DNA from: an uncultured Collinsella sp.
Lineage (GTDB): Bacteria > Actinomycetota > Coriobacteriia > Coriobacteriales > Coriobacteriaceae
NCBI GenBank assembly: GCA_902493915.1
Contig: CABUQY010000067.1
Coordinates: forward strand, 1 to 8,696
Length of the DNA stretch: 8,696 nt
Reading direction: 5' to 3'
Notes under the pieces: model-generated
The model's input: only the letters and a program-made list of their open reading frames with translations
Told to the model about the DNA's origin: nothing
Databases searched by the model: none
Shown: positions 1 through 5,202 of the stretch, piece by piece
Position numbering within the stretch: the first letter of the stretch is position 1
How the letters are laid out: each line of letters begins with the position of its first letter
Program-made: the position numbers and the translations under genes

Positions 1-813
1 GGCCTGGGCAAGACCACGCTGGCCACCGTTATCGCCAACGAGCTGGGCGCTCAGATCAAGACCACGAGTGGTCCTGCCATCGCGCGCACCGGCGACCTGG
101 CGGCTATCCTTACCAACCTGCAGCCGGGTGATGTGCTGTTTATCGACGAGATCCACCGCCTCAACCGTTCGGTCGAGGAAGTCTTGTACCCCGCGATGGA
201 GGACTTTGCCCTCGATATCGTGATTGGCAAGGGTCCGGCGGCGCGCTCGATTCGCCTGGATATCCCCAAGTTTACGCTCGTAGCAGCAACGACCCGCTCG
301 GGTATGCTGACTGGCCCGCTGCGCGACCGCTTTGGCATTTCATATCGCCTGGATTACTACACGGTCGAGGAGCTCGCGCAGATTGTGACGCGCTCGGCGT
401 CCATCCTGGGCGTGGCGATCGACCACCCCAGTGCGCTCGAGATCGGCTCGCGTTCGCGCGGCACGCCACGTCTTGCCAACCGCCTGCTCAAGCGCGTGCG
501 CGATTACGCACAGGTGCGCGGCAACGGTCCCATTGAGCTTGATATTTGCCGTCAGGCGCTCGAGTTCTTCGAGATCGATGAGCTTGGTCTGGACTGGATG
601 GATATTCGCATTTTGGAGACACTCGCTAAGACGTTCTCCGGACGTGCCGTGGGCCTGACAACGCTTGCCAGCGCGGTGGGCGAGGACCCGGGAACGCTCG
701 AGGATGTCTATGAGCCCTATCTGCTGCAGTGCGGGTTGATGATTCGTACGCCGCAGGGCCGTCAGGCAACCCTGCGCACCTTTGAGCACCTGGGGATTGA
801 ACCTACCGTTTAG
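1..813 (+). CDS. ruvB: RuvB, Holliday junction branch-migration ATPase (5' truncated by window edge)
   Basis: RuvB is the hexameric AAA+ motor that, with RuvA, drives branch migration of Holliday junctions in recombination and repair. The frame is open from base 1 and gives 270 residues. The first residues, GLGKT, are the end of the Walker A loop. Walker B (LFIDEIH) follows at fragment residues 46-52, the sensor-1 stretch VAATTRSG at 94-101, and the arginine-finger segment GPLRDRFG at 105-112. The C-terminal third (from about GLDWMD) is the RuvB winged-helix domain and ends in RTFEHLG, as in the family. RuvB is usually about 330-350 residues, so some 60-70 N-terminal residues lie outside the window. 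No terminator hairpin is seen after the stop; the next gene has its own promoter. Identity is very secure. Confidence 0.97.
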   Translation, partial: GLGKTTLATVIANELGAQIKTTSGPAIARTGDLAAILTNLQPGDVLFIDEIHRLNRSVEEVLYPAMEDFALDIVIGKGPAARSIRLDIPKFTLVAATTRSGMLTGPLRDRFGISYRLDYYTVEELAQIVTRSASILGVAIDHPSALEIGSRSRGTPRLANRLLKRVRDYAQVRGNGPIELDICRQALEFFEIDELGLDWMDIRILETLAKTFSGRAVGLTTLASAVGEDPGTLEDVYEPYLLQCGLMIRTPQGRQATLRTFEHLGIEPTV

Positions 814-841
814 GGCGCTTTGTTTTGGCGGGCTGTTGGGC

Positions 842-880
842 TATCGCCGGGTATCGGGTAAACATATCGCCGTTCATCGG
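842..880 (+). repeat. Two direct copies of a 16-bp element upstream of fhs
   Basis: TATCGCCGGGTATCGG (842-857) recurs as TATCGCCGTTCATCGG (865-880), 13 of 16 bases identical, with a 23-bp period. The second copy ends 10 bp before the candidate -35 of fhs. The spacing of about two helical turns would suit a dimeric regulator binding one face of the DNA, but no known operator consensus is recognised. Confidence 0.5.
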
Positions 881-890
881 TTATGGGCGT

Positions 891-917
891 TTTACTATTG
901 CGCACCCGTGCTATGCT
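891..917 (+). promoter_or_regulatory. Promoter candidate for fhs (extended -10)
   Basis: The -10 hexamer is TATGCT (912-917), preceded by TGC, which makes an extended -10 (TGnTATGCT). A -35-like TTTACT lies at 891-896, leaving a short 15-bp spacer that the extended -10 could compensate for. The expected start of transcription, near 923-925, leaves a leader of about 33 nt with the ribosome site. It also lies downstream of an in-frame ATG at 883, arguing against that longer start. Confidence 0.5.
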
Positions 918-944
918 GAATTGGTCTTTTTCTCATTCGGTAAC

Positions 945-950
945 GAAAGG
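945..950 (+). promoter_or_regulatory. Ribosome binding site that sets the fhs start at 958
   Basis: GAAAGG lies 7 nt before ATG 958. The alternative ATG at 883 has no such site and lies upstream of the -10 box. Confidence 0.7.
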
Positions 951-957
951 ACCGCCC

Positions 958-2625
958 ATGCCTACTGACATCGAAATCGCACGTTCTGTCACGCCGTTGC
1001 CTATTACCGAGGTGGCCAAGAACGCCGGCGTCGACGTTAAGCACCTTATTCCGTACGGCTTCGACAAGGCTAAGGTCGACTATTCACTGCTCAACGAGCC
1101 GACCGATCACCAGGCCAAGCTCGTCCTCGTGACCGCTATCAACCCAACGCCTGCGGGCGAGGGCAAGACCACCACGACCATCGGTCTGGCCGATGGCCTG
1201 CGTCGTCGCGGCGTCAAGAGTGCCGTGGCCCTGCGCGAGCCTTCGCTCGGCCCCGTCTTTGGTGTTAAGGGCGGTGCTGCCGGCGGCGGCTGGGCTCAGG
1301 TGATCCCCATGGAGGATATCAACCTGCACTTTACCGGCGACTTCCATGCCATCGGTGCTGCCAACAACCTGCTGGCCGCCATGCTTGATAACCACATCCA
1401 GCAGGGCAACCAGCTTGGCATCGACGTTAAACGCATCACTTGGAAGCGCGTCGTCGATATGAACGACCGTCAGCTGCGCCACGTCATCGACGGTATTGGC
1501 GGTAAGGCCCAGGGCGTGCCGCGCGAGGACGGCTTCGATATCACCGTCGCCTCCGAGGTCATGGCAATCCTGTGCCTGTCTACGAGTATCAGCGACCTCA
1601 AGGAGCGCCTGGGCGAGATCGTCGTCGGCTACAGCTTTGCCGGCGAGCCCGTCCGTGCCCGCGACCTTAAGGCCCAGGGTGCCATGGCCGCGTTGCTTAA
1701 GGACGCGCTCAAGCCCAACCTGGTGCAAACGCTCGAGGGCACGCCCGCGTTTGTCCACGGCGGTCCCTTCGCCAACATCGCCCACGGCTGCAACTCTATC
1801 ATGGCCACGCGTATGGCGATGCGCTTTGGCGATGTCGCCATTACCGAGGCCGGCTTCGGTGCCGATCTGGGTGCCGAGAAGTTCCTCGACATCAAGTGCC
1901 GTATGACGGGCGTTCGCCCCAGCGCCGTCGTGGTCGTCGCGACCGCTCGTGCGCTGAAGTACAACGGTGGCGTCGCCAAGGCCGACCTCAACGAGGAGAA
2001 CCTCGAGGCACTCAAGGCCGGCATGCCCAACCTGCTGCGTCACGTCGACAACATCCAGAACGTTTATGGTCTGCCCTGCGTGGTCGCCATCAACCGCTTC
2101 CCGACGGACACCGAGGCCGAGCTTGCGCTCATCGAGTCCGAGTGCCAGAAGCTCGGCGTCAACGTTAAGCTTTCCGAGGTCTGGGCCAAGGGCGGCGAGG
2201 GCGCGCTCGAGCTTGCCGATGAGGTCATGCGTCTGATTGAGCAGCCGAGCGAGCTCAAGTTTGCCTATGAGGACGGCGCCGATGTGGCCGACGCTCTTGA
2301 GGCCATTGCCACCAAGGTCTACCGCGCCGACGGCGTTGACTTTACGCCGGCCGCCAAGCGCCAGCTCGCCGAGCTGCGCGAGAACGGCTTTGGCAACCTG
2401 CCGGTGTGCGTGGCCAAGACGCAGTACAGCTTTAGCGACAACGCCAAGGCCCTGGGCGCTCCCGAGAACTTCCGCATCACGGTGCGCGAGCTCAAGGTTT
2501 CCGCCGGTGCCCACTTTGTGGTCGCACTGACTGGCAGTGTTCTGACCATGCCGGGCCTGCCCAAGGTTCCCGCGGCCGAGAACATCGACGTCGACAACGA
2601 CGGCAACATCACCGGCCTGTTCTAA
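958..2625 (+). CDS. fhs: Formate-tetrahydrofolate ligase (10-formyl-THF synthetase)
   Basis: This cytosolic enzyme makes 10-formyl-tetrahydrofolate from formate, THF and ATP. It feeds purine and formyl-Met synthesis and, in acetogens, the methyl branch of the Wood-Ljungdahl pathway. The protein is 555 residues, close to the family's usual 555-560. The ATP-binding P-loop TPAGEGKTTTTIGL is at residues 64-77. The family signature REPSLGPVFG starts at 93, followed by the Gly-rich KGGAAGGG. The conserved C-terminal PGLPKVPAAENID begins near 532. ATG 958 was chosen over the in-frame ATG at 883 because of the GAAAGG site and because the -10 box lies between the two. The gene is monocistronic, with its own promoter and a strong terminator at 2651. 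A 527-codon antisense frame across it is a codon-bias shadow. Nothing else in the window belongs to the Wood-Ljungdahl pathway, so biosynthetic one-carbon supply is the safer inference. Confidence 0.97.
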   Translation: MPTDIEIARSVTPLPITEVAKNAGVDVKHLIPYGFDKAKVDYSLLNEPTDHQAKLVLVTAINPTPAGEGKTTTTIGLADGLRRRGVKSAVALREPSLGPVFGVKGGAAGGGWAQVIPMEDINLHFTGDFHAIGAANNLLAAMLDNHIQQGNQLGIDVKRITWKRVVDMNDRQLRHVIDGIGGKAQGVPREDGFDITVASEVMAILCLSTSISDLKERLGEIVVGYSFAGEPVRARDLKAQGAMAALLKDALKPNLVQTLEGTPAFVHGGPFANIAHGCNSIMATRMAMRFGDVAITEAGFGADLGAEKFLDIKCRMTGVRPSAVVVVATARALKYNGGVAKADLNEENLEALKAGMPNLLRHVDNIQNVYGLPCVVAINRFPTDTEAELALIESECQKLGVNVKLSEVWAKGGEGALELADEVMRLIEQPSELKFAYEDGADVADALEAIATKVYRADGVDFTPAAKRQLAELRENGFGNLPVCVAKTQYSFSDNAKALGAPENFRITVRELKVSAGAHFVVALTGSVLTMPGLPKVPAAENIDVDNDGNITGLF

Positions 2626-2650
2626 GCCTGTTGCCCCTAGCTGCCTGCCC

Positions 2651-2689
2651 GCCCCGCCGTGCCCCAAGGCCCGGCGGGGCTTTTGTTTT
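2651..2689 (+). terminator. Rho-independent terminator of fhs
   Basis: Perfect 9-bp GC stem: GCCCCGCCG (2651-2659) pairs with CGGCGGGGC (2672-2680) across a 12-nt loop. The U-rich tract TTTTGTTTT follows directly, and the stem begins 25 nt after the fhs stop. Confidence 0.88.
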
Positions 2690-2749
2690 CTAGCCGCGCT
2701 TGTCTTGTAGATATGGACGGGCTCTGTACGTCACGGGCTTTTGCGCGGG

Positions 2750-2755
2750 TAGAAT
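2750..2755 (+). promoter_or_regulatory. -10 box candidate for the PASTA-like membrane protein
   Basis: TAGAAT matches the -10 consensus at 5 of 6 positions and lies 51 bp before ATG 2801, after the fhs terminator, where a new promoter is needed. No convincing -35 is visible at 16-18 bp upstream. Confidence 0.4.
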
Positions 2756-2800
2756 GCATGGATAACTTGATGCTTAAGGGCGACGGAAAGGAATCGTTGC

Positions 2801-3790
2801 ATGGATCAGGACAAGACAACCGTGATGGGCGGCTACGGTTCCGCGCAGGCTGGCGATAGCGCCGATGCGACCCGCGTTGTTCCCAACCGCGGTTATACCG
2901 ACCCCGCCGCGACGCAGTCTTCTGCCGAGCCCACCCGGGTTATGGGCTATGGCGACACGGCGCAGGATTCTTATGCTGCATCTTCGCAAGGCCCCTATGG
3001 CAACGCAGCTCCGGACCCGTTTGATTATGCGCCGCAGGATTCTTATGCCGCCTCGACACCGAATCCCTATGATGACCTGCCGCAGAATCCTATTCCGCAG
3101 CCTCAGCAGACGACGTATATGCCTCGCACGGCGCAGCCTCGCTACGAGTCGCGCGAGCCGTATCGCGAGTACCCCAAGTCGATTCCGCAATATGGCGAGG
3201 ACGAGGAGAAGAAGCCGTCGCGTTCGTCGAGCGTGATCAAGAAGATCCTCATCGTGCTGGCGATCTTCTTTGCGCTGTCGGTTGTGTTTGCCATTGTGTC
3301 GGGCATGCTCAACAAGCGAGGGAGTTCAACGGCCGATACCGCTGCCGAGCAAACCGAGTCCGCCTCGTCTAGCACCGTCGATCTGAGCGATATCCCGGGG
3401 CAGTACTGGTCCAACGCCAAGAAGCTCCTTAAGTCGCGCGGCGCCGATCTTTCGAATGCCGTGGTCCTGACTGATGATGGCTCAACGCCCGTCGTCGATG
3501 CCAACTGGATCGTTACTTCTGCTTACTATAACGACAGCGGCAACCTCGAAATTCAGCTCACGCACAAGAACAGCTCGGGCAACTCGTCCGACGGCCAAAG
3601 CGGTACCGACGGCTCGAGCTCCAATACGCTGGAGGACTTGAGCAACAAGGCACAGGAGCTTGGGGATAAGGCCCAAGAGCTGGGTGATACGGCTCAGAAC
3701 CTGGGCGACACCGCTCAGAACTTGGGCGACATGGCGACGGATGCCTGGAACGCCCTACAAAACGGCATCTCGGGCGCGCAGGGAAACTAG
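2801..3790 (+). CDS. Single-pass membrane protein with PASTA-like extracellular domain
   Basis: The function is unknown. The protein has 329 residues, and ATG 2801 has GGAAAGGA 8 nt upstream. Residues 1-140 are a low-complexity cytoplasmic tail rich in Tyr, Pro, Gln and Ser, with QDSYAAS occurring twice (from 55 and 79). Three short Thr motifs recur: TTVM at 6-9, TRVV at 24-27 and TRVM at 45-48. One hydrophobic helix spans about 149-170 after KK 147-148, predicting N-in/C-out. Residues 197-256 resemble one PASTA module: an IPG opening, a helix NAKKLLKSRGA, and a strand ending in NLEIQL. A Ser/Gly linker follows, then four seven-residue repeats (283-310). PASTA domains occur on PknB-type Ser/Thr kinases and bind cell-wall fragments in some cases. 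No kinase domain is present, so a kinase substrate or envelope sensor role is only inference. The stop lies 12 bp from that of the convergent CDF gene. Confidence 0.75.
   Translation: MDQDKTTVMGGYGSAQAGDSADATRVVPNRGYTDPAATQSSAEPTRVMGYGDTAQDSYAASSQGPYGNAAPDPFDYAPQDSYAASTPNPYDDLPQNPIPQPQQTTYMPRTAQPRYESREPYREYPKSIPQYGEDEEKKPSRSSSVIKKILIVLAIFFALSVVFAIVSGMLNKRGSSTADTAAEQTESASSSTVDLSDIPGQYWSNAKKLLKSRGADLSNAVVLTDDGSTPVVDANWIVTSAYYNDSGNLEIQLTHKNSSGNSSDGQSGTDGSSSNTLEDLSNKAQELGDKAQELGDTAQNLGDTAQNLGDMATDAWNALQNGISGAQGN
3647..3730 (+). repeat. Four tandem 21-bp units encoding a heptad repeat
   Basis: Four in-frame 21-bp units encode KAQELGD, KAQELGD, TAQNLGD and TAQNLGD, followed by a degenerate fifth (MATDAWN). 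Synonymous differences between units show they are not a very recent expansion. The heptad with alternating Ala and Leu suggests an amphipathic or coiled-coil helix at the extracellular C-terminus. Confidence 0.8.
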
Positions 3791-3802
3791 CTGTTAAGCG
3801 GG

Positions 3803-4984
3803 CTACAGCTGCTCGGCCGGACGCTCGGGCGAGCTGAAGCCCGAATCAAATGTGACGACGCACGAGACGTTGGGCCGGCGCTCGTGCACGATGCGCGTGA
3901 CGAGCTCCAGCAGCTCCTCGTCGGATATATCAAAGCCGTCGGGACGCACCAGGTCAAACGAAACGAACCCGTCGTGCTCGTGCAGGTCGTGGATGGAGAG
4001 TGCGGGGTCGATCTGCATGATGCCGCGCTTGACCCAGCCGCGCAAATCATCGCCGGTTGTCGCGATGGGGTCGCAGTGCAGCGTGATGTCAATGCCCATC
4101 TGGCGCTTGATGTCGTGCTCGATGGTGTCCAGGATCTCGTGATGTTCAAACGCGTCGCCCTCGCCGGGCATCTCCACGTGGGCGCTGGCAAACTGACGAC
4201 CGGGGCCGTAGTCGTGCACCATCAGGTCGTGTGTGCCCAAGACCTGCGGATAGGACATGATCTTGTCGCGGATTGCCTGGACGAGCTTGGGGTCGGGCGC
4301 TTGCCCCAGCAACGGGCTGATGGCGTCGCGCACCAGGCCCATGCCACTGATGCAGATGAAGACGCCCACGCCCAGGCCCGCCCAGCCGTCGAGGTCAAAG
4401 CCGGTCGTCTGCGAAATAAGCGCTGCGGCCAGGACCGATCCCGAGGTGATGACGTCGTTTTTGGAGTCCTGTGCTGTGGCGATGAGTGTTTCGGAATCGA
4501 TACGGTTGCCCAGCGCACGGTTGAATGCGGCCATCCAGAATTTGACGAGCATGGACAAGACGAGAGCGGCTAGGGAGACCAGCGTGTAGGCGGTGGGGGA
4601 GGGCTTGATGATCTTAGTGACCGACTCGAGGATCAGGTTGATGCCGACGGCGCAAACCAGGACGGCGACAAACAAGCCGGCTAGGTACTCGTAGCGGCCG
4701 TGGCCATAGGGGTGGCCTTCGTCTGCAGGGCGGCTGGCAAGGCGGAACCCGAGCAGGCTCACGATGTTGCTCGAGGCATCGGAGAGGTTGTTGAAAGCGT
4801 CGGCGATGAGGGAGACGGAGCCGGCGAGCAGGCCTGCGATGCCCTTGGCCAGGCACAGGGTGATGTTGAGGCCAATGCAGATGAGGCTTGCGGCGAAGCC
4901 CGCGTTGGTGCGGCAGGAGGCATCGACCGGCTCGCCCTCGCTGCCGGGAACAAGCGTATGTACCAGCCGATTTACAAATAGCAT
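3803..4984 (-). CDS. Cation diffusion facilitator family transporter, probably Mn2+/divalent metal efflux
   Basis: CDF proteins are dimeric inner-membrane antiporters that export divalent metals against protons. The protein is 393 residues from ATG 4984, and about six membrane helices lie between residues 28 and 218. The TM2 metal residues are in FNNLSD (N65 and D69); the TM5 residues are in DSKND (D173 and D177). The family signature HPYGHGRYEYL is at 91-101. An NxxxD/DxxxD pair is the arrangement known from Mn-exporting CDFs such as MntE, whereas Zn exporters usually have a His. The C-terminal region is longer than usual: a first cytoplasmic domain (about 245-305) is followed by a second similar one (about 326-382). 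ATG 4984 was chosen because GTGAGGA lies 8 nt upstream; ATG 5005 and the farther upstream starts lack such a site. The gene is divergent from the zinc-ribbon gene and convergent with the PASTA-like gene. Family assignment is firm; metal specificity is inference. Confidence 0.9.
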   Translation of the reverse strand: MLFVNRLVHTLVPGSEGEPVDASCRTNAGFAASLICIGLNITLCLAKGIAGLLAGSVSLIADAFNNLSDASSNIVSLLGFRLASRPADEGHPYGHGRYEYLAGLFVAVLVCAVGINLILESVTKIIKPSPTAYTLVSLAALVLSMLVKFWMAAFNRALGNRIDSETLIATAQDSKNDVITSGSVLAAALISQTTGFDLDGWAGLGVGVFICISGMGLVRDAISPLLGQAPDPKLVQAIRDKIMSYPQVLGTHDLMVHDYGPGRQFASAHVEMPGEGDAFEHHEILDTIEHDIKRQMGIDITLHCDPIATTGDDLRGWVKRGIMQIDPALSIHDLHEHDGFVSFDLVRPDGFDISDEELLELVTRIVHERRPNVSCVVTFDSGFSSPERPAEQL

Positions 4985-4992
4985 AGCGGTCG

Positions 4993-4999
4993 TCCTCAC
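4993..4999 (-). promoter_or_regulatory. Ribosome binding site that sets the CDF start at 4984
   Basis: On the minus strand GTGAGGA (4999 down to 4993) stands 8 nt before ATG 4984. The frame stays open upstream to 5143, but those starts have no comparable site and mostly precede the -10 candidate. Confidence 0.65.
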
Positions 5000-5017
5000 A
5001 ATCATGTTTAAGGGGAT

Positions 5018-5023
5018 AGTGTA
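5018..5023 (-). promoter_or_regulatory. -10 box candidate for the CDF gene
   Basis: Minus-strand TACACT (5023 down to 5018) matches the -10 consensus at 4 of 6 positions and would give a leader of about 27 nt before ATG 4984. There is no good -35; its place is taken by the 15-bp palindrome at 5033-5047, which could mean an activator- or repressor-controlled promoter. Confidence 0.35.
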
Positions 5024-5032
5024 GCTCGCATG

Positions 5033-5047
5033 GGCGCACCGTGCGCC
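5033..5047. repeat. 15-bp palindrome in the CDF promoter region
   Basis: GGCGCAC and GTGCGCC form perfect 7-bp arms around a single central C. The palindrome sits where the CDF -35 would fall, so it is a candidate operator. It matches no metalloregulator consensus that I recognise (Fur/MntR, ArsR/SmtB or DtxR type). Confidence 0.5.
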
Positions 5048-5123
5048 GGTGCTCAGAAAATGCAGCAATGGTCTGCCCGCGCTAACGAGCAGGCCTTCCC
5101 GTCTGCCTGGGTGGTCCATTTTG

Positions 5124-5148
5124 GGCCACATGGGTATGGGCATGTGCC
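5124..5148. repeat. Inverted repeat over the -35 of the zinc-ribbon gene
   Basis: CACATG (5127-5132) is mirrored by CATGTG (5141-5146) across 8 bp. Allowing one bulged base, the arms extend to GGC(C)ACATG and CATGTGCC. It overlaps the proposed -35 at 5137-5142. Confidence 0.4.
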
Positions 5149-5165
5149 AGTTTGCTCGACATACT
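5137..5165 (+). promoter_or_regulatory. Promoter candidate for the zinc-ribbon gene
   Basis: TGGGCA (5137-5142) and CATACT (5160-5165) each match the -35 and -10 consensus at 4 of 6 positions, with the ideal 17-bp spacer. The expected transcript start near 5172 leaves about 30 nt before ATG 5203. Both boxes overlap inverted repeats. Confidence 0.4.
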
Positions 5166-5174
5166 TAATGTCGA
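5156..5174. repeat. 19-bp inverted repeat over the -10 of the zinc-ribbon gene
   Basis: TCGACAT (5156-5162) and ATGTCGA (5168-5174) are perfect 7-bp arms separated by ACTTA. The element covers the proposed -10 and transcript start, the classic place for a repressor operator. The cognate regulator is not in the window. Confidence 0.55.
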
Positions 5175-5187
5175 CAGCCCCTGTGCA

Positions 5188-5194
5188 AAGGAGG
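5188..5194 (+). promoter_or_regulatory. Strong ribosome binding site that sets the start at 5203
   Basis: AAGGAGG, a full Shine-Dalgarno match, lies 8 nt before ATG 5203. It rules out the in-frame TTG at 5152, which would place the site inside the coding region. Confidence 0.85.
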
Positions 5195-5202
5195 ACGCTT
5201 CC

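Noticed and set aside
883..957. Longer N-terminus for fhs from ATG 883
   Set aside because: The 25 extra residues are not part of the family, and the -10 box and the ribosome site lie downstream of that ATG.
1084..2667. A 527-codon open frame antisense to fhs
   Set aside because: It mirrors the codon bias of fhs, is low-complexity (rich in Gly, Ala, Val, Leu, Asp and His), resembles no known family, and has no ribosome site. It also runs through the fhs terminator.
3884..4573. 229-codon plus-strand frame inside the CDF gene
   Set aside because: Shadow of the minus-strand CDF gene, which has clear family motifs throughout; the plus frame matches nothing known.
4985..5143. Longer N-terminus for the CDF protein
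   Set aside because: The added residues do not look like CDF sequence, the upstream starts lack a ribosome site, and a -10 candidate lies within the extension.
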